Assembly: GCF_963678425.1 (NCBI RefSeq)
Contig: NZ_OY782855.1
Span: 62,001 to 126,000, forward strand
DNA from: an uncultured Bacteroides sp.
Lineage (GTDB): Bacteria; Bacteroidota; Bacteroidia; Bacteroidales; Bacteroidaceae
Length of the DNA: 64,000 nt
Reading direction: 5' to 3'
Shown: positions 9,032 to 17,883 of the stretch, one piece after another
Numbering within the stretch: position 1 is the first letter of the stretch
How the letters are laid out: every line of letters begins with the position of its first letter
Made by a program: the position numbers and the translations under genes
The notes under the pieces: generated by a model
Databases searched by the model: none
What the model saw: the letters and a program-made list of their open reading frames with translations, nothing else
Told to the model about the DNA's origin: nothing

Positions 9032-10009
9032 TTATAAACGCAACTCTCTCCTATGTTTTTTTAATGTATTAATAAACTCCATTGGGGTATAATATCCCAA
9101 CCTTTTTCTCGGTCTTGAATTAATTAAATTTTCTACTATTTCTACCTGTTTTTCAGTTACTTCACTAAAGTCTGTCCCCTTAGGAAAGTATTGCCTGACT
9201 AATCCATTTATATTTTCATTTGCTCCTCTTTCCCAAGAATGATAGGGTTTGGCAAAATAGAAATTAATTCTCAATTTTGTTTCTATTTTTTTATGAAAAG
9301 CAAACTCAAACCCATTATCCGAGGTTATAGTGAAGATTTTCCCTTTAAATGATGTTAAACATTTAATAGCCGTATCTGCCATTGATTTTGGATCACGCCC
9401 CTTAAGTTTGCGTATCCATAAGCGTCCGGTAAGCCTATCATTAATGGTCATTAGTGCACTCTTTTTATTCTTTCCAATTATAGAATCTATTTCAAAATCA
9501 CCAAACCTTTTGCGTTCCTCTACAATGGCAGGTCTTTGATCAATAGTTCTGCGATTTTTAAGTATCCCTCTACTATTATATTCAGAGCCGCGTTTTTTGT
9601 TTTTTCGCCCTCTTCGGCGCAAATATTTATAAAGGCGTCCTTTCTGACGTTTATCTTTCCAGATCCATTGATAAAGTATTTCATGAGAAACCATGGGAAT
9701 CGACTGTAATTTGCACCGACCTGATATCTGTTCCGGACTATAATTAAATTCTATTAGCAGATCCTTTGCAAGAGCCTTCATTTCTTGGGTAAAGACTACT
9801 TTCCCAGGGCGACATTTCTTTCTTAAGTCAGCTTTCTTTTGAGCTTCACGGGGCATGTACTGATGCCAGGAGCCATAAGAATTACGAATGATTTCACGGC
9901 CTATGGTACTTTTATGAACCTTTACAAGAGAGGCTATCTCACTTTTACTTTTTCCACTGTGAAGATATGCAGAAATTTCATATCTTTGTTCTTGGGTTAA
10001 ATGTTTCAT
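9032..10009 (-). CDS. IS30-family transposase
   Basis: The 325-residue protein appears complete. It has an N-terminal helix-turn-helix (LTQEQRYEISAYLHSGKSKS, continuing to STIGREI) and a DDE catalytic core: the first aspartate in FGDFEIDSIIG, the second in TITSDNGFEF, and the glutamate in SWERGANENINGLVRQYFP, the last being a signature of IS30 members. It resembles transposases of IS4351-type elements found in Bacteroides. Its reading frame has no interruption, so the element may still be active. Confidence 0.95.
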   Translation of the reverse strand: MKHLTQEQRYEISAYLHSGKSKSEIASLVKVHKSTIGREIIRNSYGSWHQYMPREAQKKADLRKKCRPGKVVFTQEMKALAKDLLIEFNYSPEQISGRCKLQSIPMVSHEILYQWIWKDKRQKGRLYKYLRRRGRKNKKRGSEYNSRGILKNRRTIDQRPAIVEERKRFGDFEIDSIIGKNKKSALMTINDRLTGRLWIRKLKGRDPKSMADTAIKCLTSFKGKIFTITSDNGFEFAFHKKIETKLRINFYFAKPYHSWERGANENINGLVRQYFPKGTDFSEVTEKQVEIVENLINSRPRKRLGYYTPMEFINTLKKHRRELRL

Positions 10010-10063
10010 CTTGTAACTGATTTTGTAGGAGATTGAGGGAACAAGATAATTATTTTATCCCAT

Positions 10064-10102
10064 CAGAGAAAGGGGGGAAGAAAAACATTTTCCCCTTCTC
10101 TG
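10064..10102. other. Hairpin inside the IS30 element upstream of the transposase
   Basis: CAGAGAAAGGGG (10064-10075) pairs with CCCCTTCTCTG (10092-10102) with a single bulge. It lies between the right inverted repeat and the transposase start, where it could block transcription or translation entering from outside the element. Confidence 0.5.
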
Positions 10103-10264
10103 AAAAAATATTCAATCTAAAATTCCATCAGTTGCATTTAACACTTGAATTTAGGTATACAAAAAAATGGCATAGTTGCCCGCACATATTATTTTCTAAT
10201 TCTTTTCTAATCCGGTCTTAGTAGATTATAATCGCTTTTATTCTTTCACTTAATGAAGTGGCTG

Positions 10265-10272
10265 TACTTTTG
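10265..10272 (+). promoter_or_regulatory. -7 element of the RND efflux operon
   Basis: TACTTTTG matches TAnnTTTG. The -33 region is weak. Its position shows that the upstream in-frame ATG at 10253 is not the start codon, because it would precede the transcript. The element is 82 bp from the end of the IS30 element. Confidence 0.6.
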
Positions 10273-10291
10273 CCTAAAAATTAGTGAACCG

Positions 10292-11554
10292 ATGAACAGG
10301 CAATTTTTTATTTTCTTTTTTTTGTTACTTTCTTTCAGATTATCAGCTCAACAGGAGCCAATTACTCTCACGTTAAAGGATGCTGAACAGCGTTTCCAGG
10401 AGCACAATCTTTCCTTGATTGCCGGGCATTATAATATTGACATGGCTCGGGCACAGGTTATACAGGCTAAATTGTTTGAGAACCCGGTTATCTCCTTCGA
10501 ACAAAATGTATATAATAGTTTTAATGGCAAGTTATTCTATGTTGGAAAACAGGGTGACTATAATGCAAGTATTGAACAGGTGATAAGTATTGCCGGTCAG
10601 CGCAATCAGCGTATTAAGCTGGAGAAGGCAAACCTGAAGATTTCCGAGTATCAGTTCGGGGAAGTTCTGAGAACCTTACACAGTGAGCTGAACAATACAT
10701 TTGCCGAGCTTTATTTTTCATCAAAGTCATTAGAGGTTTATGATAAGGAGATATCTTCTTTAGAGAAGTTGCTTCAGGTCATGAAAGAGCAACAGGGCAA
10801 AGGTAATGTCTCTTTGATGGAGAGCTCAAGAATAGAAGCATTGCTGTTCTCTCTAAGAAAAGAACGCAATGAAGCAGAAGATTCTGTTCACTCCTTGCGG
10901 GGGGAACTCAACGTATTGTTATCACTACCTCCACAACAGGAGGTTAAACTTTTGTTTGACGAGAGCATATTAAAGAAAGTCGACCTCTCTTCTCTTTCTT
11001 ATTCTACCCTTCAGAGCCAGCTATTGGAACGTCCGGATATAAAACTGGCAAATGCACAGATAGATGCTGCCCGGGTAAATCTGAAATTACAGAAAGCGCT
11101 TGCTTATCCTTCCGTTTCACTGAAAGGATCTTATGATAAGAATGGCAGTTTCATGAAAGATTACTTTGGAGTAGGATTCAGTGTCTCAGTTCCGGTATTC
11201 AACAGGAATCAGGGAAATATCAAGTCGGCCCGTCTGGATGCAGAGCAAAACACCATTGAGAAAAACGCTGCTGAGGAAAAGGCTAATGCAGAGCTTTACA
11301 CTGCATATACCCGTTTGCAGAAATCACTTGAATTATATAAGCAATCCAACGAAGCATTGGAACGCGATTTTGGGCAACTCATTACAGGAGTAAACGACAA
11401 TTTCCGCAAGCGAAATATCAGTATGCCCGAGTTTATAGATTATTACGAGAGTTATAAGAATGTGTGCCTGCAGCTTTACGAAACACGCAAGAACGTTCTT
11501 CTGGCCATGGAAAACCTCAATACAGTAACCGGCCACACTCTTTTTTCCTACTAA
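10292..11554 (+). CDS. TolC-family outer membrane efflux protein (CusC/CzcC-like)
   Basis: I place the start at 10292, giving 420 residues that begin with a signal peptide (MNRQFFIFFFLLLSFRLSA, then QQEP). An in-frame ATG at 10253 lies before the promoter and would put charged residues ahead of the signal. Two outer membrane efflux repeats follow, with heptad-rich helices (about 75-235 and 270-410), as in TolC trimers that form the outer membrane exit duct. It is the first gene of a channel-adaptor-pump operon; the adaptor begins 17 bp after its stop. The pump is of the metal-exporting class, so this protein probably releases metal ions. Confidence 0.9.
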   Translation: MNRQFFIFFFLLLSFRLSAQQEPITLTLKDAEQRFQEHNLSLIAGHYNIDMARAQVIQAKLFENPVISFEQNVYNSFNGKLFYVGKQGDYNASIEQVISIAGQRNQRIKLEKANLKISEYQFGEVLRTLHSELNNTFAELYFSSKSLEVYDKEISSLEKLLQVMKEQQGKGNVSLMESSRIEALLFSLRKERNEAEDSVHSLRGELNVLLSLPPQQEVKLLFDESILKKVDLSSLSYSTLQSQLLERPDIKLANAQIDAARVNLKLQKALAYPSVSLKGSYDKNGSFMKDYFGVGFSVSVPVFNRNQGNIKSARLDAEQNTIEKNAAEEKANAELYTAYTRLQKSLELYKQSNEALERDFGQLITGVNDNFRKRNISMPEFIDYYESYKNVCLQLYETRKNVLLAMENLNTVTGHTLFSY

Positions 11555-11571
11555 AATAATAGTAAAACGAT

Positions 11572-12663
11572 ATGAATCGAAATCTTTTTTTACTACCGGC
11601 AGTAATTACCTGCCTCAGTGCCTGTTCCCATTCGGCAGAGCAACAGGATAATAAAGTGAAACCGTTGATAATGACGGATAGTCTTAAAAAGGTTGTATCA
11701 CTAGATACCGTTGGCATGCGTAACGCAACAAATGAAATGATGCTTAACGGACGAGTAACCTTCAATCAGGAGAAGGTTGCCAAGGTTTATTCTATATTTG
11801 GCGGAAATGTAACCGAAGTCTATACTGAGATAGGTGATTATGTAAAGAAGGGGCAAGTGCTGGCTGTAGTTAGAAGTGGCGAGATTGCCGACTATCAAAA
11901 GCAACTTAACGATGCCAATCAGCACTCTCTTGTGGCAAAACGTAATTTGCAGACTGCAGAAGATATGTCTCATTCTGGAATGGCTTCTGACAGAGACCTG
12001 TTGCAAGCTAAACAGGAAATGGCAAATGCCCGGTCTGAGCAGAAGCGTATAAAGGAACTATATAATATCTATCACATTTCCGGTAATTCGGTGTACCGTA
12101 TCAAAGCACCAGTCTCAGGATTTGTGGTCGATAAAAAGATAAATAAGGACATGCAGATTCGTTCCGATCAGAATGAAGAGTTATTTACTATCTCAGGTCT
12201 GGACAATGTGTGGGTAATGGCCGATGTGTATGAAAGTGATATCAGTAAAGTTAAGGAAGGAGCACCAGTACGTATAACTACTCTGGCATATCCCGATAAA
12301 GAGTTTTATGGCTCTATTGATAAAGTGTATAATATGCTCGATGATGAAAGTAAAACAATGAGTGCACGTATCAAACTGAATAATGATCATTTTATGCTAA
12401 AACCGGGCATGTTTGCCAATGTCTATGTGCAGTGCCAGCCGTCAGGAAAGCCGATGCTTTGTGTTCAATCCAAGGATATTATATTTGAAAACAGCAAACA
12501 ATATGTGGTTGTAATGCAACCCAACAAACAATTAAAAGTTTGCGAGGTGGTAGTTGGCAATCAACAGGGAAAATATTCTTATATAAGTTACGGAATCAAG
12601 AAGGGAGATGTTTTGATTAGTCAGAATGCTCTGTTAGTATATAATGCTTTGAATGCTGATTAA
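11572..12663 (+). CDS. RND efflux periplasmic adaptor lipoprotein (CusB/CzcB-like)
   Basis: The 363-residue protein begins with a lipoprotein signal (VITCLSACSHSAEQQ; lipobox LSAC) and so is anchored to a membrane by Cys18. It has the membrane fusion protein layout: a beta-barrel/lipoyl half (GNVTEVYTEIGDYVKKGQVL near residue 80), a coiled-coil hairpin (about 105-165), the second lipoyl half (IKAPVSGFVVDKKINKDMQI) and a C-terminal barrel with YPDKEFYGSIDKVYNMLDD. It bridges the inner membrane pump and outer membrane channel encoded on either side. I see no methionine-rich copper motif at its N-terminus, so the metal is uncertain. Confidence 0.9.
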   Translation: MNRNLFLLPAVITCLSACSHSAEQQDNKVKPLIMTDSLKKVVSLDTVGMRNATNEMMLNGRVTFNQEKVAKVYSIFGGNVTEVYTEIGDYVKKGQVLAVVRSGEIADYQKQLNDANQHSLVAKRNLQTAEDMSHSGMASDRDLLQAKQEMANARSEQKRIKELYNIYHISGNSVYRIKAPVSGFVVDKKINKDMQIRSDQNEELFTISGLDNVWVMADVYESDISKVKEGAPVRITTLAYPDKEFYGSIDKVYNMLDDESKTMSARIKLNNDHFMLKPGMFANVYVQCQPSGKPMLCVQSKDIIFENSKQYVVVMQPNKQLKVCEVVVGNQQGKYSYISYGIKKGDVLISQNALLVYNALNAD

Positions 12664-12677
12664 ATACTGTTTGAACA

Positions 12678-15600
12678 ATGCATAAATTTATAGATAACAT
12701 CATAGCCTTCTCCCTGAAAAATAAGTTCTTCATATTTTTCTGTGTCACAATAGCTGTGATTGCGGGAGTGGTATCTTTTAAGAATACTCCTGTTGATGCT
12801 TTCCCTGATGTATCAAATACGAAGGTGACCATTATAACTCAATGGCCGGGAAGAAGTGCCGAGGAAGTTGAGAAATTTATTACCATTCCTCTGGAAATAT
12901 CCATGAATTCAGTCCAGAAGAAGACTGATATTCGTAGTACCACGCTGTTTGGCTTGTCAGTAATCAATGTGATGTTTGACGATCATGTAGATGATAATTT
13001 TGCCCGTCAGCAAGTTTTCAATCTTATTGGCGATGCCGATCTTCCCGATGGCGTAAAACCCAATGTTCAGCCTATCTCCGGCCCAACAGGAGAGATCTTC
13101 CGATATACTCTTCGCAGCAAAACCCGGGATGCCAGAGAGTTGAAGACTATTCAGGACTGGGTTATTGAGCGCAACATACGCTCTGTGCCCGGTGTTGCAG
13201 ATATTGTTAGTTTTGGCGGGGAAGTAAAGACCTTCGAGGTCAGTGTAAATCCCAATCAGCTTAGAAACTATGGCATTACTTCTCTTGAACTGTATAATGC
13301 CATTGCCAAAAGTAATATAAATGTTGGCGGTGATGTTATTACCAAGAGTTCACAGGCCTATGTGGTTCGTGGAATAGGCCTTATAAATAATCTGGATGAG
13401 ATAAGGAACATTGTTGTCAAGAATGTAAAAGGTACCCCAATCCTTGTAAGACACTTGGCCGACGTTCATGAATCATATTTGCCACGTTTAGGACAGGTTG
13501 GTCGTCTGGCTGAGAATGACGTGGTTGAGGGGATAGTTATTATGCGTAAAGGTGAAAATCCCGGTGCAGTGATTGCCGACTTGAAAGCCAAAGTAAATGA
13601 AATTAATAAAAATATACTTCCTAAAGATGTTGAAATAGTACCTTTCTATGATCGCGAGAACTTAGTTAATCTGGCGGTTCACACGGTAATGCATAATCTT
13701 ATTGAAGGGATGCTGCTGGTTACCTTCATAGTATTGATTTTTATGGCAGACTGGCGGACAACGGTTATAGTTTCCATAGTTATTCCATTAGCACTGTTGT
13801 TCGCCTTTATCTGCCTCAACCTCATGGGAATGTCGGCCAACCTGCTCTCCATGGGAGCAATAGACTTTGGTATTATCACTGATGGGGCAGTGGTAATGGT
13901 GGAAGGATTGTTTGTCGCCTTGGATGCGCGAGCAAGGGCAGTAGGTATGCCTACGTTTAATCGCATGTCGAAGATGGGATTAATCAGAAACACAGCAAAG
14001 CAAAAGGGAAAAGCTGTATTCTTCTCTAAACTGATCATTATCACAGCGCTTCTTCCTATCTTTTCATTCCAGAAGGTTGAAGGAAAAATGTTCTCACCAT
14101 TGGCGTTCACACTTGGTTTCGCATTGCTCGGAGCATTGATTTTTACGCTGACATTGGTTCCGGTTCTTTCATCCATGCTATTGAAGAAGAACGTCCGTGA
14201 GAAAAACAATAAATTTGTTAAGTTCATAAACGAAAAGTTTGCTGCTTTCTTTGAAATATGTTGCCTGCATAAGAAGCTGACAATCATATTGGCTACTGCT
14301 ATTGCTCTTGCCGGATTGGCATCGTTTACCTTATTAGGTACGGAGTTCCTGCCTCAGCTCAATGAAGGATCTATTTATATTCGTGCAACACTGCCGCAAA
14401 GTATATCGCTCAATGAGTCAGTTACTCTTGCAAACAAGATGCGCAAAGAACTTGCTTCCTTTCCTGAAGTGCGGCAAGTGCTTTCACAGACCGGACGTCC
14501 TAATGACGGAACAGATGCCACAGGTTTCTACAATATTGAGTTCTTTGTGGATATATATCCTGAGAAAGAGTGGAAGAGCGGATTCACCAAAGCGGAACTT
14601 ATTGAAAAGATGCAGGAAAAACTTTCTGTGTATCCCGGTACGGACTTTAACTTCTCGCAACCTATTACAGATAATGTGGAAGAGGCTGCCAGTGGGGTAA
14701 AAGGTTCAATAGCAGTAAAAGTATTCGGAAAGGATCTCTATAAATCAGAAAAGAAGGCTATTGAGATCAGTAAAATACTATCAACAGTGAAAGGCATTGA
14801 GGACTTGGGCGTAATCCGCAATATCGGACAGCCCGAACTCAGAATAGAACTGAATGAAAAGATGCTTGCCCGCTATGGAGTTGCTAAGGAAGATGTACAG
14901 TCTATTATAGAAATGGCAATAGGCGGTAAGTCGGCTTCATTGCTTTATGAAGATGAACGAAAATTTAATATTGTTGTCCGATATAGTCCTCAATTCAGAA
15001 AAACGGAAGATGAAATAGGCAAGATTCTGGTTCCGGCAATGGATGGATCAATGATTCCGATTAAAGAACTGGCCGAGATACGAACAATAACAGGACCTTT
15101 AATTATTTTCCGTGATAACCATGCCCGTTTCTGTGCTGTGAAGTTCTCTGTTCGCGGAAGAGACATGGGAACTGCTGTGGCCGAGGCACAAAGAAAAGTA
15201 AAAGCTTCCGTTCATTTACCTGACGGCTACTCACTTAAATGGACCGGTGATTTTGAGAATCAGCAACGGGCGTCAAACAGACTTGCTCAGGTGGTTCCTA
15301 TTAGTATAGCTATTATCTTTATTATTCTTTTCGTACTATTCTCCAATGCCCGTGATGCCGGATTGGTACTACTGAATGTGCCATTTGCAGCCGTTGGTGG
15401 TATTGTGGCTTTACTCGTTACACATTTCAATTTTTCGATTTCCGCAGGTATCGGTTTTATAGCTCTTTTTGGTATCTGTATACAAAATGGTGTGATTATG
15501 ATCTCGGATATAAAGGAGAATATAAAGAAAAAGTATCCGTTGGAGGAGGCTGTGAAGCGGGGAATGCGCTCCAGAATACGGCCTGTTGTTATGACTGCAG

Positions 15601-15803
15601 CTATGGCGGCTATCGGATTAATGCCTGCTGCCATGAGTCATGGTATAGGTTCAGAGTCTCAGCGTCCGTTGGCAATTGTTATTATTGGCGGGTTAGTAGG
15701 GGCAACCTTCTTCACATTATTTGTATTCCCGCTTATGGTTGAGTTGGTGTACAAGAAAATGTTGTATGATGAAAAAGGAAACTTGCATCAAAGACGATTA
15801 TAA
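12678..15803 (+). CDS. Heavy-metal RND efflux pump, CzcA/CusA family
   Basis: A complete inner membrane RND pump of 1041 residues with 12 predicted membrane segments and two large periplasmic loops. The proton-relay signature of the heavy-metal class is intact: DFGIITDGAVVMVE supplies D396, D402 and E409, equivalent to the three acidic residues of CzcA. This separates it from the hydrophobe/drug class. The N-terminal NTPVDAFPDVSNTKVTIITQ and the late GFIALFGICIQNGVIMI are also typical of CzcA. Which metal is exported (Zn, Co, Cd, Ni, Cu or Ag) cannot be read from sequence. It ends 34 bp before its likely regulator. Confidence 0.93.
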   Translation: MHKFIDNIIAFSLKNKFFIFFCVTIAVIAGVVSFKNTPVDAFPDVSNTKVTIITQWPGRSAEEVEKFITIPLEISMNSVQKKTDIRSTTLFGLSVINVMFDDHVDDNFARQQVFNLIGDADLPDGVKPNVQPISGPTGEIFRYTLRSKTRDARELKTIQDWVIERNIRSVPGVADIVSFGGEVKTFEVSVNPNQLRNYGITSLELYNAIAKSNINVGGDVITKSSQAYVVRGIGLINNLDEIRNIVVKNVKGTPILVRHLADVHESYLPRLGQVGRLAENDVVEGIVIMRKGENPGAVIADLKAKVNEINKNILPKDVEIVPFYDRENLVNLAVHTVMHNLIEGMLLVTFIVLIFMADWRTTVIVSIVIPLALLFAFICLNLMGMSANLLSMGAIDFGIITDGAVVMVEGLFVALDARARAVGMPTFNRMSKMGLIRNTAKQKGKAVFFSKLIIITALLPIFSFQKVEGKMFSPLAFTLGFALLGALIFTLTLVPVLSSMLLKKNVREKNNKFVKFINEKFAAFFEICCLHKKLTIILATAIALAGLASFTLLGTEFLPQLNEGSIYIRATLPQSISLNESVTLANKMRKELASFPEVRQVLSQTGRPNDGTDATGFYNIEFFVDIYPEKEWKSGFTKAELIEKMQEKLSVYPGTDFNFSQPITDNVEEAASGVKGSIAVKVFGKDLYKSEKKAIEISKILSTVKGIEDLGVIRNIGQPELRIELNEKMLARYGVAKEDVQSIIEMAIGGKSASLLYEDERKFNIVVRYSPQFRKTEDEIGKILVPAMDGSMIPIKELAEIRTITGPLIIFRDNHARFCAVKFSVRGRDMGTAVAEAQRKVKASVHLPDGYSLKWTGDFENQQRASNRLAQVVPISIAIIFIILFVLFSNARDAGLVLLNVPFAAVGGIVALLVTHFNFSISAGIGFIALFGICIQNGVIMISDIKENIKKKYPLEEAVKRGMRSRIRPVVMTAAMAAIGLMPAAMSHGIGSESQRPLAIVIIGGLVGATFFTLFVFPLMVELVYKKMLYDEKGNLHQRRL

Positions 15804-15807
15804 TAAT

Positions 15808-15815
15808 TATCTTTG
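15808..15815 (+). promoter_or_regulatory. Possible internal promoter before the two-component genes
   Basis: TATCTTTG lies in the short gap between the pump and the response regulator, with a TTG at 15783-15785 (22-bp spacing). It could give the regulator genes expression independent of the efflux operon. Confidence 0.45.
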
Positions 15816-15837
15816 TGATAATATAATCTAAAAAAAT

Positions 15838-16518
15838 ATGGCCAGAATAATTTTGGTTGAGGATGAAATAAACATAGCTTCTTTTATTGAAAGAGGGCTA
15901 ATTGAATTCGGACATGAAGTTTGTGTTGCTCATGATGGTGCTGAGGCCTGGGAGCTAATTCGTAAGGATAAGTTTCAGTTGTTGATTCTTGATATCATTA
16001 TGCCTGGAATGAACGGTCTTGAACTGTGCAAACTTTATCGTCAGAATTATGGATTTCAATCTCCTGTAATTATGCTCACAGCTTTAGGAACCACTGAGGA
16101 TATTGTAAACGGGTTGGAAGCAGGAGCTGATGATTATCTGGTCAAACCTTTCAGTTTTCAGGAGCTGGAGGCCAGAATAAAGGCATTACTTCGCCGTTCA
16201 AACGGTGATGAGCTTATAGGCAGCCTTACTTGTGGAGACCTGACTTTGAATTGCGTTACCAGAAAAGCCAGGCGTGGTGAGCTTGAAATGGAACTGACTG
16301 TTAAGGAATATCGCTTGCTTGAGTATTTTATGACCCATCAGGGAGTGATGCTTAGCCGCTCTGTTCTTCTGAAAGATGTATGGGACAAGAACTTTGATAC
16401 AAATACCAATGTGGTAGACGTTTATGTGAATTATCTGCGTACAAAGATAGATAAGTTATTTGATAATAAACTTATTCATACAGTAGTAGGAATGGGATAT
16501 ATTATGGAAGCGCAATAA
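15838..16518 (+). CDS. OmpR/PhoB-family response regulator (CusR-like)
   Basis: The 226-residue protein has a receiver domain (about residues 1-118) with the acidic pocket near the N-terminus (VEDE), the phosphoacceptor D52 in LLILDIIMPGMNG and the conserved lysine in DYLVKPF. A winged-helix DNA-binding domain follows (about 128-224; LTVKEYRLLEYF, VDVYVNYLRTKID, TVVGMGYIM). Its position directly after the efflux operon and 12 bp before the sensor kinase suggests that it controls the pump in response to metal. The target operator is not identifiable here. Confidence 0.93.
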   Translation: MARIILVEDEINIASFIERGLIEFGHEVCVAHDGAEAWELIRKDKFQLLILDIIMPGMNGLELCKLYRQNYGFQSPVIMLTALGTTEDIVNGLEAGADDYLVKPFSFQELEARIKALLRRSNGDELIGSLTCGDLTLNCVTRKARRGELEMELTVKEYRLLEYFMTHQGVMLSRSVLLKDVWDKNFDTNTNVVDVYVNYLRTKIDKLFDNKLIHTVVGMGYIMEAQ

Positions 16519-16530
16519 TAGAATCGGATT

Positions 16531-17883
16531 ATGAAAATAGGGCATAAGATAGCTATGTTTTACACTACGGTTACAGTCTGTATTATAACCTTAGTCATTA
16601 TTGTTTTTTATTTCTTTATGTCCCATTATATAGATAAAGTATTCGATTCATTGTTGGTTGAGAAGGTAAATCTTACAGCGCAGAAACATTGGGAAAAAGA
16701 TGAAGTGGATTCTCGTACGTATAAAATAATAGAAGAAAAGTATGATGAACTATTGCCTAATGCAGAAGAGCTATTATTTAATACTGACAGTCTTTCACTT
16801 GTAAAGGGTACATTAAATGAATACCTTACTCCTAAGCAGGTGAATAGTTTGCTGACAGGTTCATTAATTCATTTTAAATACGATGATCAGGTCGGAGTTG
16901 CTTTATATTATCCCGATAATCAGGGTAATTTTATTGCAATTGTTTTATCTCAGAATACTTATGGAGAAAGAATTCATCAGCACTTATGGATACTGATGAT
17001 TCTGCTTTTGCTTCTTAGTTCTGTATTGATATACATAACCGGACGTGTATATTCCAGCAGAATACTTGCACCGTTGCACCAGATACTTGACGAACTGAAA
17101 AGAATTCGTGGTAATAATCTGAAAATGCGCTTAAAAACATCCTCCAATAAAGATGAGCTGGATCAGCTTACCAGCACGCTGAATGAAATGCTTGACAGGC
17201 TTGATTCTGCTTTCCAGTCTGAGAAGTCATTTATATCCAATGCTTCTCATGAATTGAACAACCCCATAACTGCCATTCAGGGAGAATGTGAAATTACCTT
17301 GCTAAAGAAACGCTCTGTAGCTGAATATCAAAAGGCACTTGAACGTATTTTTACTGAAAGTAAACGAATATCTCAGCTAACAAGGAATTTATTGTTTCTT
17401 TCACATCAGGACGAGGAACTTCTTAAAAATTCAGTGGAAACAGTTTATCTGAATGATCTGATACAGCAATTGATTGATAATAATGAGCGAATTAATTATT
17501 CAGTAGAAAAGCCGGAAGAACAGTTTAAGATTAATGCAAATCCCTACCTCTTAAGGGTTGCCATTCTGAACATTATAAACAATGCCTGCAAATACTCCAA
17601 GGATGCGGTTGATGTAAGACTATTCAAGTCTGAAGAAAATATTATTGTCGAGATTAAGGACTATGGGATTGGAATACCAAAGGATGAAATAAGCAAGATC
17701 TTTCAGTCTTTCTATCGGGCTACAAATACAAGAGCCTATTCCGGTAATGGAATAGGCCTAAGTTTGTCATTTAAAATCTTCTCTATCTATGGAGGTAAGA
17801 TTGATATCGTTTCGGAATTAAATAAGTATACTAAGTTTTCCGTTATCTTTTCATGTAATCAGCTTTCCCACGAATCTTTCTGA
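16531..17883 (+). CDS. Membrane sensor histidine kinase partnered with the efflux regulator
   Basis: A 450-residue kinase with an N-terminal membrane segment (about residues 8-32), a periplasmic sensor region to about 150, a second membrane segment (about 151-172), a HAMP linker, a dimerisation domain with phosphoacceptor H240 (SNASHELNNPITAIQ), and an ATPase domain with N box INNACKYS, G1 box DYGIGIP and G2 box GNGIGLSLS. It probably senses periplasmic metal and phosphorylates the adjacent regulator. Its last 41 bp overlap the 3' end of the convergent glycosyltransferase gene. Confidence 0.92.
   Translation: MKIGHKIAMFYTTVTVCIITLVIIVFYFFMSHYIDKVFDSLLVEKVNLTAQKHWEKDEVDSRTYKIIEEKYDELLPNAEELLFNTDSLSLVKGTLNEYLTPKQVNSLLTGSLIHFKYDDQVGVALYYPDNQGNFIAIVLSQNTYGERIHQHLWILMILLLLLSSVLIYITGRVYSSRILAPLHQILDELKRIRGNNLKMRLKTSSNKDELDQLTSTLNEMLDRLDSAFQSEKSFISNASHELNNPITAIQGECEITLLKKRSVAEYQKALERIFTESKRISQLTRNLLFLSHQDEELLKNSVETVYLNDLIQQLIDNNERINYSVEKPEEQFKINANPYLLRVAILNIINNACKYSKDAVDVRLFKSEENIIVEIKDYGIGIPKDEISKIFQSFYRATNTRAYSGNGIGLSLSFKIFSIYGGKIDIVSELNKYTKFSVIFSCNQLSHESF

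Larger units (their letters stand above)
8991..10183 (-). mobile_element. IS30-family insertion sequence
   Basis: The element carries one transposase on the minus strand. Its ends form a two-part imperfect inverted repeat of about 54 bp. The outermost 8 bp are identical (GCGGGCAA at 8991-8998 against TTGCCCGC at 10176-10183). An inner block matches 19 of 22 bp (9024-9045 against 10130-10151) at the same distance from each end. Size near 1.19 kb fits IS30 members. A 2-bp GC target duplication is possible, but GC is its own complement, so it could equally be part of the inverted repeat. The transposase stop codon lies inside the left repeat. Confidence 0.85.

Noticed and set aside
8991..10183. 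Clear target duplication for the IS30 element
   Set aside because: The only candidate is a 2-bp GC next to the ends, which is self-complementary and could be part of the inverted repeats, so I cannot assert it.
10033..10221. 62-codon plus-strand frame at the right end of the IS30 element
   Set aside because: It runs across the inverted repeat and hairpin of the element and has no start signal or family resemblance.
13679..14287. 202-codon minus-strand frame inside the efflux pump gene
   Set aside because: It lies wholly inside the RND pump gene, whose motifs and length are intact. The minus-strand peptide has no recognisable domain and is a shadow of codon bias.
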